Origin: Clostridia bacterium | Lineage (GTDB): Bacteria > Bacillota > Clostridia > Christensenellales > Aristaeellaceae | Direction: 5' to 3' | Length of the DNA stretch: 38,176 nt | Assembly (NCBI GenBank): GCA_017552535.1 | Contig: JAFZPV010000042.1 | Location: 1 to 38,176 of the forward strand | Shown here: positions 25,106 to 32,663 of the stretch, piece after piece | How positions within the stretch are numbered: the first letter of the stretch is position 1 | Layout: each line of letters opens with the position of its first letter | Position numbers and translations under genes: made by a program | Notes under the pieces: model-generated | The model's input: only the letters and a program-made list of their open reading frames with translations | Told to the model about the DNA's origin: nothing | Database searches by the model: none

Positions 25106-26176
25106 ATGCGCGCAAGAGTACCGCGTCCTTTGTGGATGCAGCTGATCGCGGACGTACTGATCACCGGCATCGCGCTGGTGGTCTTTGCCTATTTCCATCA
25201 CGTGCGCCCCACGCAGCTGCAAAGTGAAAACGTGATCATTCCCCGGCCCACCGCTCCCGCGGTCACGCCCGCTCCCACCCCGGAGACTGCCTCCGATCCC
25301 GCCTTAAGCCCTGCCGTGCAGACGCAGACCCCCGAGCCGCAGCCCGCCGCAAATGACTGGGGCAGCTTCGCGGGACGCTTTCCGGACAAGTTCACCTCCG
25401 GCGCGGTGGAGAGCGGAGAGGAAGACGGCGTATACTATTACCGCAGCCCCAATCTCGATATCACCGTCACCGTTTCCCGGGCAGAAGCCAAAAGCACCTC
25501 GGGCACCTACGAGACCACCTGTTACGTGACGGACTTCTATATCCGGGACATCAGCTGCCTGTCCACGGGCATGGCCAAGGGCAAATACGGCACAGGGCAG
25601 TATGAATGGCTCAAGGACATGGCTTCCCGCGCGGGCGCCGTGGTCGCCATCAACGGCGACTTTTACGGGGCGCGCAAAAACGGCGTGGTGATCCGAAACG
25701 GCGAGCTGTTCCGCAGCAACCACTCCACCTTCGACGCCTGCGTGATCTACTGGGACGGCGTGATGGCCACCTATGCGCCCAGCCAGTGGGACGCCAAGAC
25801 TTTGGCAAAAGACGGCGCGTATCAGGCTTGGAGCTTCGGCCCGCGGCTGCTGGACGAAAACGGACAGCCCATGACCAGCTTCAACACCACCAAGGCCGTA
25901 AAGGAGCGCAATCCACGCACTGCCATCGGCTACTTTGAGCCGGGCCACTACTGCTTCGTAACGGTGGACGGACGCACCACAGAGTCCCGGGGCATGACGC
26001 TGGAAGCCCTGGCGGAGTTCATGTATGGCCTGGGCTGCAAGGCCGCCTACAATCTGGACGGCGGCGAATCCTCGTGTCTGATGTGGCAGGACAGCGTGAT
26101 TTCCAAGCCCTACAAGGACGGCCGCAAGATATCAGACGCCGTTTTCCTGGTGGAGCCGGGGGAGGTGCAGCCATGA
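25106..26176 (+). CDS. Membrane-anchored phosphodiester glycosidase (NAGPA-like), second copy
   Basis: A 356-residue protein with a membrane helix at about 12-30, a Pro/Thr-rich spacer (about 45-85) typical of wall-spanning linkers, and a phosphodiester glycosidase domain with AINGDFYG, NPRTAIGYF, VDGRTTESRGMTLEALAEFM and NLDGGESSCLMW. It has the same catalytic fold as the gene at 21515, but here the first signature is NGDF rather than NGGAF. The start at 25106 has AGGAG. Its stop overlaps the next start as ATGA. Substrate unknown; wall or surface polymer is plausible. Confidence 0.9.
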   Translation: MRARVPRPLWMQLIADVLITGIALVVFAYFHHVRPTQLQSENVIIPRPTAPAVTPAPTPETASDPALSPAVQTQTPEPQPAANDWGSFAGRFPDKFTSGAVESGEEDGVYYYRSPNLDITVTVSRAEAKSTSGTYETTCYVTDFYIRDISCLSTGMAKGKYGTGQYEWLKDMASRAGAVVAINGDFYGARKNGVVIRNGELFRSNHSTFDACVIYWDGVMATYAPSQWDAKTLAKDGAYQAWSFGPRLLDENGQPMTSFNTTKAVKERNPRTAIGYFEPGHYCFVTVDGRTTESRGMTLEALAEFMYGLGCKAAYNLDGGESSCLMWQDSVISKPYKDGRKISDAVFLVEPGEVQP

Positions 26177-26445
26177 AAAAGCAAACCGGCGCCGTGGTCC
26201 GGGCGCTGATGTGCCACGTTGCCGTGATCCTGTCGCTGATGTACCTGGTGCTGTTCTTTATCGACCGCGTGAACACCGCCATGGAATTTATCAACAACGA
26301 CGTCACCAAGATCCTTCTGGCCGTTCTGGCCGCCGTGTCCGCCGCAAACGCCGTGATCACTTTGGGCGCGCAGCGCAGGCAGGCCCTGCTGGCGCGGAAA
26401 AAGCAAGCGAAAAAACAGGCGGAAAAACGCGGGAGGGCACGCTGA
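26173..26445 (+). CDS. Small membrane protein of unknown function
   Basis: A 90-residue protein with two membrane helices (about 10-30 and 43-64) and a strongly basic C-terminal tail (RKKQAKKQAEKRGR). The start at 26173 has GGAGGTG and overlaps the preceding stop. This coupling suggests it partners with the phosphodiester glycosidase. No family is recognised. Confidence 0.8.
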   Translation: MKKQTGAVVRALMCHVAVILSLMYLVLFFIDRVNTAMEFINNDVTKILLAVLAAVSAANAVITLGAQRRQALLARKKQAKKQAEKRGRAR

Positions 26446-26446
26446 G

Positions 26447-27049
26447 ATGAGGCTGCTGGTGATCCGTCACGGCGAATCCGAAGCGGACCTGATGGACGTT
26501 CATGAGGGCAGGGCCGATTTTGAGCTCACCCCCAGGGGCCGCCGCCAGGCAGAAGCCATGGCCGGTTTCGTCAAAAGTCATTTTCATGTGACCCGGCTGT
26601 ACGCCAGCACGCTGAAGCGCGCCGCACAGACCGCCAGATACCTCTCTGACGCCGTGAACGTGCCTGTCCGGTTCGACGAACGGCTGATGGAATTCAACAA
26701 CGGCCTGCTGGCCGGCATGCCCAGGGACGAAGCCGCCCGGAAGTATCCCCCTGTCCCTGACCTTCCCATAGACCAGGCCGTATACGGGCAGGAGTCCCGG
26801 CTCGATTTCCGCCGCCGGGCGGAGGCGGTATTCGCCAGCATCCGGGCTGAAGACGATGCCGACGGAGACACGGCTCTCGTCACCCACGGCGGGATGATCA
26901 ACCAGCTGTACCACACCATACTGAAGCTGCCGGTGGCTGCGGATTGCTTTTTCTGCACCGGCGACACCGGCATCCACGTCTGGGAGATCCGGGCCGACTC
27001 GGTCATGATCGTAAAATCCAATCTGTGCGAGCACACTGATGGAATATAG
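26447..27049 (+). CDS. Histidine phosphatase family protein
   Basis: A 200-residue cytoplasmic phosphatase of the phosphoglycerate-mutase-like superfamily. The phospho-accepting His is H8 in VIRHGESEA; the second His is in VTHGGMINQ. The acid/base Glu is probably in RLMEFNNG. The family also includes alpha-ribazole and broad-range sugar phosphatases, and sequence alone does not choose between them. The start at 26447 has GGGAGGG and follows the preceding stop after one base, so it is in the operon. Confidence 0.93.
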   Translation: MRLLVIRHGESEADLMDVHEGRADFELTPRGRRQAEAMAGFVKSHFHVTRLYASTLKRAAQTARYLSDAVNVPVRFDERLMEFNNGLLAGMPRDEAARKYPPVPDLPIDQAVYGQESRLDFRRRAEAVFASIRAEDDADGDTALVTHGGMINQLYHTILKLPVAADCFFCTGDTGIHVWEIRADSVMIVKSNLCEHTDGI

Positions 27050-27112
27050 CCAAGCCGCTGCGCGTGAGGAACGCTGCACGAATAAGAATCCGAGGAAGGA
27101 CGGCATCGAAAA

Positions 27113-27835
27113 ATGGGAAAAATCTCTCCGCAAAACCTCTTCGCAAAACCTCTTCGCAAAACCTCTTCGCTGAAATCCTTTGCCCTGATCCTGCTCCTGG
27201 CAGCCCTGGCTTTGTGTCTGAGCGGCTGTCAGCTTCATGAAAAACTGCTGGATGAGCAGCTGGACCTGTTCGTTTCCAGCATGAACGCCGACGATCCCTC
27301 CCTCCTTTTCAGCGGCATGCACCCGCAGGTCTTCCGGGAGGATTTTGATCCCTTCTATCAGCAGATCAAACCGCTGTGGCGGCCGGCCGGCGCCGAAGAC
27401 TTCAAAATGACCGGTGTGCAGGTGAATACCCGGCAGGTGAACGGCGAACGCTACGGACGCTATACAGGCACGTGGAAAGTAAAGCTCGAAGAAGAGCTGT
27501 ACCAGTTGACCATCGTATACGATGTGGACGAAAAAGGCAGCGGCATAGGCACCCTGTCGTTCTACCGGATCGAGGAAACTCCTTTAGCCGTTTCCGTTAC
27601 CGGGATCGCGCTGGTCATTCTGTGCTTTGCCTTTATCATATACACGGCGGTCGATATCCTTCGCAAAAAGCCGCGCGCGTATATCCTGGTGCTGATCCTG
27701 GCTGTAGCCCTGACGTTTGGCTTCAGGGCAGGCACGGTACAGATCGCTATTCCGCTGGGCAGTATAGGCTACTGGGTCCTGCGCCGCAGGCTTCTGAAAA
27801 AACGGTCCGGTGATCTGGCTTCTCCGCTGTCTTGA
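27113..27835 (+). CDS. Predicted lipoprotein with two membrane helices and an in-frame 13-bp repeat array
   Basis: A 240-residue protein with a long N-terminal lead (1-22), a hydrophobic signal and lipobox LSGC (C39). The outer domain (40-150) is alpha/beta and resembles small DUF3887-type domains, though this is weak. Two membrane helices follow at about 157-178 and 188-215. The lead is encoded by a 13-bp tandem repeat that uses all three frames in turn, so changes in copy number would shift the frame. The start at 27113 follows AAGGA by 12 bases. It is the last gene of the plus-strand cluster and is preceded by a 63-base gap. Confidence 0.8.
   Translation: MGKISPQNLFAKPLRKTSSLKSFALILLLAALALCLSGCQLHEKLLDEQLDLFVSSMNADDPSLLFSGMHPQVFREDFDPFYQQIKPLWRPAGAEDFKMTGVQVNTRQVNGERYGRYTGTWKVKLEEELYQLTIVYDVDEKGSGIGTLSFYRIEETPLAVSVTGIALVILCFAFIIYTAVDILRKKPRAYILVLILAVALTFGFRAGTVQIAIPLGSIGYWVLRRRLLKKRSGDLASPLS
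27123..27170 (+). repeat. 13-bp tandem repeat inside the lipoprotein gene
   Basis: The unit CCTCTTCGCAAAA occurs exactly at 27136-27148 and 27149-27161, partially at 27162-27170 (9 bases), and with two changes at 27123-27135, giving about 3.7 units. Because 13 is not a multiple of 3, each gain or loss moves the reading frame. Located between the start codon and the signal peptide. Confidence 0.92.
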
Positions 27836-27911
27836 ACCGGCTATACTCAGTTTCTTTGATAGCTTTCTTTTTAGAAATCCCGTATTCTAAAAGCTTTGAA
27901 ACGGGGCTGTT

Positions 27912-28268
27912 CCGGGTGGTTTGGAGGAGCAACGCCCCTCCATTTTCAATCCGCAGGGCCAGCTTTGCCGGCCCGAGGAGCGATTTTTGCAAAGGCGAGC
28001 TTGCCCGCCGAAAGCAAAGAATCGCTACTATGCAGTTTGAGGTTGACTTGCCTTTGGCAAGTCAATCCCGCACAAAATGCGGGACGCGCTGCTTCAAATC
28101 AAAGATTTGAAGCAGCGCGCCTTTCGCCCGGAAATGCCCGCAGGCATTTCAGAAAAAACTGAAAGCCTTTTACTGGGATCGGCAAATGGTCCACGTTTCA
28201 GAAGTAATAGGGTTTAAATGTATCCAAAACCAAACCGCTGGAAATGAAATCTTATTTCATTTCCAGCG
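27912..28268 (+). repeat. Mosaic palindromic element, copy 2 (longest)
   Basis: Fills most of the 455-base gene-free gap between the lipoprotein and the HAD gene. After the shared core (27912-28025) comes a block of three abutting hairpins: 10-bp stem, loop TTT (28043-28065); 7-bp stem (28066-28084); 16-bp perfect stem, loop AAA (28085-28119). Then follow an 8-bp stem with loop CGCA (28131-28150) shared with copy 3, about 85 bases without clear structure, and a 15-bp stem (28236-28268) shared with copy 1. The 28026-28125 block is absent from copies 1 and 3. No ORF of note is present. Confidence 0.85.
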
Positions 28269-28270
28269 AG

Positions 28271-28292
28271 AGGCTGCTGAGCAGCCTTTTTT
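28271..28292 (+). terminator. Intrinsic terminator, plus strand
   Basis: AGGCTGCT (28271-28278) faces AGCAGCCT (28280-28287) and is followed by six T. It would stop transcripts from the plus-strand cluster ending with the lipoprotein, and its T-run reaches into the stop codon of the convergent HAD gene. Confidence 0.8.
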
Positions 28293-29196
28293 ATGATTCC
28301 AGGTCGGTGTTTCCGTCGTTCAGCTGCAGCTGCCACTCCGGGATGCCGCCGCGTTTGGTGGCCACGTCCACCTGGCGGGCGTGCAGTTCGCTGCAGGCGT
28401 TTACCGCAGCGATGCGTTTAAGCAGCAGGGAAACGGTCTGCTCGATGGGGCTGCCCTCGGTATAGTCCGCGGGTACGCAGTAATCGCAGCGTCCCTGCAG
28501 AAGCATGTTGTCGCCCAGGGAGTAATTGTCGTTGGCGTACACCGTGATGGAAGTGCCGCCCCGGGAGCGCGTCATCTTCATGCAGGGCACGTCGGTGAGT
28601 CCGTCGCCGATGTAGATCATGTTGGCGAAGGGCACGGGGCGCTTGTATTCGGGCGTAAAGCCGTTCAGGTCCCGGTCGTTGGTCATATCGAGGATGCCTT
28701 TGTTGATGCGGAACAGGTGCTGCGTCTTCTCCGTATAGTTGACCGCGGTGGAGGGCCACATGGCCAGGCCGTCCTCGCCGTACACGAAGCCCGCGGCGAA
28801 TACGGCTTTGAATTCCTTGGCGATGCGGGAGCCGCCGATGATCTCCTTCAGGCCGGAAGAAATGATGTAGTGTTCCACCTGCACGCCGCATTCCAGGCCG
28901 ATGGCGTTGATGCGGCCAAACCAGGACTCCACGCCCGGAAAGAATTCCACCGCCTGCCCGAGCCCTTCCAGAGACTGCCTGGTGAGCATGCGCGTGCCCC
29001 GGGCGCGGCGCACCATGTTGAGCATATAGGCCAGCACGCTGTCCATGCCGTGCTGAAGCTGGATGCGTCGGCATTCCGCCCAGAATTCCTCAGGTTCCGC
29101 GTTGATGCCCGGCAAAAAACTGTATTCCTGCATATCGCGGGGCGAAAGGGTCTTGTCAAAATCATAGATCAGAGCAGCCACCGGCAGCTTTGCCAT
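28291..29196 (-). CDS. HAD superfamily hydrolase
   Basis: A 301-residue phosphatase-like protein, probably of the phosphoserine-phosphatase-like branch. All four motifs are visible: YDFDKT with nucleophile D12 and D14; IISSGL (motif II); a Lys in TEKTQHLFRINKG (motif III); and IGDGLTDVPCM (motif IV). A helical cap lies between about 20 and 105. It is soluble. The start at 29196 has AAGGAGATG. It is downstream of the zinc-ribbon gene with a 112-base gap, so it may have its own promoter. Substrate unknown. Confidence 0.92.
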   Translation of the reverse strand: MAKLPVAALIYDFDKTLSPRDMQEYSFLPGINAEPEEFWAECRRIQLQHGMDSVLAYMLNMVRRARGTRMLTRQSLEGLGQAVEFFPGVESWFGRINAIGLECGVQVEHYIISSGLKEIIGGSRIAKEFKAVFAAGFVYGEDGLAMWPSTAVNYTEKTQHLFRINKGILDMTNDRDLNGFTPEYKRPVPFANMIYIGDGLTDVPCMKMTRSRGGTSITVYANDNYSLGDNMLLQGRCDYCVPADYTEGSPIEQTVSLLLKRIAAVNACSELHARQVDVATKRGGIPEWQLQLNDGNTDLES

Positions 29197-29278
29197 ACAT
29201 TCATCTCCTTGTCAAAAAGGGATTCTTTTGCGGGACCAAGCGTTCTTAAGTGAACTCAAGCCCCGAAGAGTGATTTAT

Positions 29279-29310
29279 GGCGGGGGAAGCCTTCCCCCGC
29301 CAGGTTTTTT
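29279..29310 (+). terminator. Terminator-like hairpin, plus strand orientation
   Basis: A perfect 10-bp stem GGCGGGGGAA/TTCCCCCGCC (29279-29288 with 29292-29301), loop GCC, then AGG and six T at 29305-29310 that run into the stop codon of the minus-strand zinc-ribbon gene. On the minus strand only an A-run precedes the hairpin and no U-tract follows it, so the strong direction is plus, opposite to both neighbours. Confidence 0.65.
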
Positions 29311-31090
29311 ACTTACTCTTAGGCGCGTCCGGCGCGAACAGCTTTTCCTGCGTTTCCACGTCCGCGATGCCGGTGGCCTTGAGGCCCGCCCGTTCCTGGA
29401 ACTTCTGCACAGCGGTCTTGGTCTTGTTGCCGTAGTCGCCGTCGATCGCGCTGTTCAGATAGCCGAGCTCCGTGAGCCGCGCCTGCAGGTTGGTGACCGC
29501 CGGGCCAGTAGAACCCTTCGCCAGCGTCGTATAGGGTTCAGGCGTCGGTGTGGGTTCGGGCTCGGGCGTCGCCTGGGCGATCAGCTCCACCCTCTCCTGC
29601 TTGATGATGGCGTCCAGCATGCCCGTATTGATGGAGCGGGTGAGCTGCGTCACCAGGTCGCGCACGATCTGCCAGCGCGCCTCACTTTCCTGATCCTTTT
29701 GGGTCTTGGTCTTCGAGGTGTCCGTCAGCGCCAGGGCATCGTTGGTCAGGCAGTTGTTGATGTTTTCCTGTATGGCCTTGAGGGCGTTGATGAAGCGGCT
29801 GTCGTTGCGCAGGGGCGAAGCCGGCATAAGCTCGGACAGTGAATCCAGGTCGCTGGTCATCGCGGCGTACAGGTCGGTAAAGGTGGAGGGATCGTTCGTA
29901 TCGTACTTAGCCAGCATGCTCCTGCGGTAGGAACTGCCCACGCGCTCCTGCATCACCTGGATGCCGCTGTCCCACAGCTCGGGCGTTACTTCCTCCACGG
30001 GGGCGGTCTTGGTGTTTTCGCTGATGCGGTTCAGGCCCCATATCGCCAGGCACACCACCAGCACCAGCGTGAGCGCCGCCAGGATGTACCTCAGAACCCG
30101 AAGGCGCTTTTCCCGCCTGAGATCGTCGCCGATGCTCTCGTCGGTGAACTCGTCTTCGTATTCCTTTTCGAAGGCCTCTTCCAGCGTTTCGTCCTCGTCG
30201 TCGTCCAGATCGTCGAAGTCTTCTTCCACCTTGCGCTTTTTGATCTTTTTGGGCTTCGGGGGTTTTTCCTTTTTCGGCTTGGATTTCTTTGCCTTTTCTT
30301 TGGAAGCCTTTTTGTCTTCCTTTTCTTTCTTTTCCTTTTTTTCTTTCTTCTTTTCGGGCTTTGGTTCTTCGTTTTCTTCGTCGTCAGGCTCGGTTTCCGC
30401 GGGGAATTCCTCGCCCTCGCCTTCTTCTTCCATCGCCATGCGTTTGGCGGTCTTGCGGTCCTCTTTGCGCTTTGCTTCCTGGTCCTTCCTGTCGTATTCC
30501 TCGCGCAGGCGCGTCATGAAGGAACGCACTTCTTCGCTGATGCCGGCAGCCGGCGCTGCGGGGGGCGCTTCCTCCGGCCTGATCGCCGCCATCTCTTCCT
30601 CGGTGATCTCGTCGCTGTCGGACAGGGGGACCTCCTCCTGCGCTTCCTGCGCGGCTTTGTTCGCCTCGCGGAAGAACAGGGATCTGAGGGAAGGCCGCTT
30701 CGGTTCCTCATTTTCGGCGGGCTCTTCGGCCTGGGGCTCTTCCGGCTCCGTCTCAGGTTCCGTTTCGGCGGGCTCTTCGCTGTTGAACAGCGGCTCGCGG
30801 TCGTCGTCCTCGCCGTATCCGCTGATGCCCGCGCCGGGAACGGCACGGTAGCCGGAATCGACGTCTGAAGGGACTTCTTCCTTTTTCCGGTCGGATTCCA
30901 CCGTAAAGTCCGTCGTGTAGTGATTGCCGTACGTGTTTGGCACCCGCACAGCCTGTCCCGGACGCAGCTTGGTCTGCGCGCCCGTATAACCGCGGTTGGA
31001 CTCGAAACGGCTTTCTCCCACCGTCATGCCGCAATGGGGGCACTTGGCGGCGGACCGATCAAGGCTCTTTCCGCAATTGGAACAGAACAT
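29309..31090 (-). CDS. Zinc-ribbon transmembrane protein with peptidoglycan-binding domain
   Basis: A 593-residue single-pass protein. It begins with a zinc ribbon (C3, C6, C17, C20), followed by a long disordered acidic stretch (65-245), a Lys/Glu-rich block (246-290), another acidic block (289-325), a membrane helix (332-353), an outer helical domain (about 360-505), a Pro/Thr linker, and a C-terminal PG_binding_1 domain (about 528-588, with LQARLTELGYLNSAIDGDYG). The zinc ribbon should be inside and the binding domain in the wall. It could sense or tether the wall to a cytoplasmic partner; the function is not known. The start at 31090 has GAGGAAA. Confidence 0.9.
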   Translation of the reverse strand: MFCSNCGKSLDRSAAKCPHCGMTVGESRFESNRGYTGAQTKLRPGQAVRVPNTYGNHYTTDFTVESDRKKEEVPSDVDSGYRAVPGAGISGYGEDDDREPLFNSEEPAETEPETEPEEPQAEEPAENEEPKRPSLRSLFFREANKAAQEAQEEVPLSDSDEITEEEMAAIRPEEAPPAAPAAGISEEVRSFMTRLREEYDRKDQEAKRKEDRKTAKRMAMEEEGEGEEFPAETEPDDEENEEPKPEKKKEKKEKKEKEDKKASKEKAKKSKPKKEKPPKPKKIKKRKVEEDFDDLDDDEDETLEEAFEKEYEDEFTDESIGDDLRREKRLRVLRYILAALTLVLVVCLAIWGLNRISENTKTAPVEEVTPELWDSGIQVMQERVGSSYRRSMLAKYDTNDPSTFTDLYAAMTSDLDSLSELMPASPLRNDSRFINALKAIQENINNCLTNDALALTDTSKTKTQKDQESEARWQIVRDLVTQLTRSINTGMLDAIIKQERVELIAQATPEPEPTPTPEPYTTLAKGSTGPAVTNLQARLTELGYLNSAIDGDYGNKTKTAVQKFQERAGLKATGIADVETQEKLFAPDAPKSK

Positions 31091-31100
31091 ATATTTCCTC

Positions 31101-31454
31101 CTAATCCGAAGTCGAGTATACCTCTATGGCCCGGGATCTTGTGGTAGCTATCTCCTGGACCTTCGGTTTTTCGCTCGGGATCATCGCCGAAAACCACAGG
31201 TACATCACAATCACGGCCAGAATGCCGCCCGCTATGCGCACAGCCGGCTCGCATCTGTCCCGCGTGCACACCCGGTAAATGCCGTAGGGCGGCACGAGCA
31301 TGCACCAGAGTATATCGATAACGGCTGAGCGCATCGCGTCGTTTTCCTTTTTGGCCGCGTTCCGGCTCACGTTCTGGGTATAGCTGCCGTGCTTTCCCCC
31401 GGTGCGCCTCTCGCCGCGCCTGAAGCGATCGTAGCTTTCGCGCTTTGTCGCCAT
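31101..31454 (-). CDS. Small membrane protein of unknown function
   Basis: A 117-residue protein with a basic, polar N-terminus (1-40) and two hydrophobic segments (about 42-62 and 72-92). ATG at 31454 was preferred over GTG at 31457 because GGAGG lies six bases upstream. It is encoded 10 bases before the zinc-ribbon gene and shares its promoter at 31514, so the two probably work together. No family recognised. Confidence 0.8.
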   Translation of the reverse strand: MATKRESYDRFRRGERRTGGKHGSYTQNVSRNAAKKENDAMRSAVIDILWCMLVPPYGIYRVCTRDRCEPAVRIAGGILAVIVMYLWFSAMIPSEKPKVQEIATTRSRAIEVYSTSD

Positions 31455-31513
31455 CACATGCCTCCGCCGCTTAAAATGATGCCTGTGTACAGAAATCCTT
31501 CAAAATCGGAGTC

Positions 31514-31542
31514 ATTATATAACGATTGCAGCCAGATGTCAA
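31514..31542 (-). promoter_or_regulatory. Consensus promoter of the small membrane protein/zinc-ribbon operon
   Basis: Minus strand: TTGACA (31537-31542), exactly 17 bases, TATAAT (31514-31519). Both boxes match the sigma-A consensus perfectly, one of the strongest promoters in the window. No operator-like palindrome overlaps it. Confidence 0.88.
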
Positions 31543-31566
31543 GATTTGTGCTTTTTTGGGGCAAAA

Positions 31567-32430
31567 TCATTCATTTTCGCCGCTGGAAACTATGTTTGGC
31601 TCGTAATCGAACAGCTCGTTGAGCGTCACCATGGAGTAGCCGTTTTCACTCAGCACGCGGATCATTTTGGTGAGCTGCTTTACGTCGTAGCTCTCCAGAT
31701 TGACGCCGATGATCTGGCCCGGCCGGATCTGCTCAAAGCGCGTGGGCTGATACACCGCCCAGCGGGCGATGCCCTTGTACCCCTTGCGGGCCAGCAGAGC
31801 GTGTAGCCTGTCGTTTTCGTCGTCCGCCAGGTCGTCGGTGCGCAGGAAGTGCAGCTGGTATTCCTCGCCCATGTAGGAGCGCAGAACAGCCTCCACGTCG
31901 CTTAATTCCTTTTCCATATCCGCGTCGCTCATGTCGCTCAGACGGTTCCCCGTATAGCCCCGGCTCTCGATCTCGTGACCGATCAGCGCAGCCGCGCTCC
32001 AGAAATCCCGCGCGCCGGAAAGCTGCTTGCCGGTGGGGAAAAACGTGAGGTCCGCACCGTATTCCAGCGTGGCGCTCAGAAGCGCGTTCATGTCGTCCTC
32101 GCCCAAAAAGCCCTGCACGGTGATGGCCACCTGGTTTTCCTCCGTATTGGCGGAGTAGAACACGGGCAGGAGCCCTTCCCGTTCCGCGCTGGGTCGCTTG
32201 TCCGGCACGGGCGTGGGCGTGACCGTCACCTGCGGGTGCCCGTATATGTCCGTAACGTCGAACGCCGGCTGCTGTTTTCTCTCCGAAACGATATAATATA
32301 CGATCAGCGCCGCGAACACCAGGATCGCCGCCACAAGCAGCAGCGTTCCCAGGTTGAGCCTGACCCTGCCGGACGGGCGCTTGACGGGCAGCTCCGATCC
32401 GTTATATCCTGTCTGCAAGCGAAAGTACAC
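31567..32430 (-). CDS. Membrane-anchored NodB-like (polysaccharide deacetylase fold) protein without catalytic residues
   Basis: A 287-residue protein with one membrane helix (about 27-48), a Pro/Thr linker and a domain that follows the NodB order: VAITVQGFLGEDDMNALL, then YGADLTFFPTGKQL, then IGHEIESRGYTGNRLSDMS. In active enzymes the first segment is TFDDG and the third has HxxxH; here they read TVQGF (104-108) and R157...G161. Metal binding should be lost. The start is uncertain: GTG at 32430 is the first possible codon in frame, while TTG at 32418 is better spaced from GGGAGG. It has its own promoter. Confidence 0.8.
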   Translation of the reverse strand: MYFRLQTGYNGSELPVKRPSGRVRLNLGTLLLVAAILVFAALIVYYIVSERKQQPAFDVTDIYGHPQVTVTPTPVPDKRPSAEREGLLPVFYSANTEENQVAITVQGFLGEDDMNALLSATLEYGADLTFFPTGKQLSGARDFWSAAALIGHEIESRGYTGNRLSDMSDADMEKELSDVEAVLRSYMGEEYQLHFLRTDDLADDENDRLHALLARKGYKGIARWAVYQPTRFEQIRPGQIIGVNLESYDVKQLTKMIRVLSENGYSMVTLNELFDYEPNIVSSGENE

Positions 32431-32451
32431 CTCCCATACGAATCCGTGTTT

Positions 32452-32480
32452 ATCATATCAGCGTTTGCGTCCTGTGTCAA
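32452..32480 (-). promoter_or_regulatory. Promoter of the NodB-like gene
   Basis: Minus strand: TTGACA (32475-32480), 17-base spacer ending TGA, TATGAT (32452-32457). The predicted start near 32445 leaves a leader of only about 15 bases. Confidence 0.8.
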
Positions 32481-32603
32481 GTACACAAGCGCCTTGACAG
32501 CACCCAAGTGGGTATAAAACGGCAAAAATCCGTCCAAGTTGGCGCAAAAGTGGTAATACATTCCTGCTGTCCGGTTTTTTTTTGCGTTTTTGATTCAAAA
32601 TGC

Positions 32604-32636
32604 AAAACGGAAGGGCGATTTTGTCCCTCCCGTTTT
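32604..32636 (-). terminator. Terminator of the nucleoside transporter operon
   Basis: A 12-bp stem with one G-T wobble (32604-32615 with 32625-32636) and a 9-base loop, 28 bases after the last permease stop. In the minus direction it ends in TTTT, then GCATTTTG. A fair intrinsic terminator. Confidence 0.65.
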
Positions 32637-32663
32637 CGTACAGGTATTTTTGCCAAAGAATCT

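Noticed and set aside
22519-25170. 883-codon open frame on the minus strand
   Set aside because: It lies antisense to three well-supported genes with ribosome sites and recognisable domains; its residue make-up (repeated G, L, R, H) is what GC-rich third positions give in an antisense frame.
27123-27170. Tandem repeat as a possible CRISPR remnant
   Set aside because: Units are 13 bases and directly adjacent, with no spacers and no cas genes; it lies within a coding frame.
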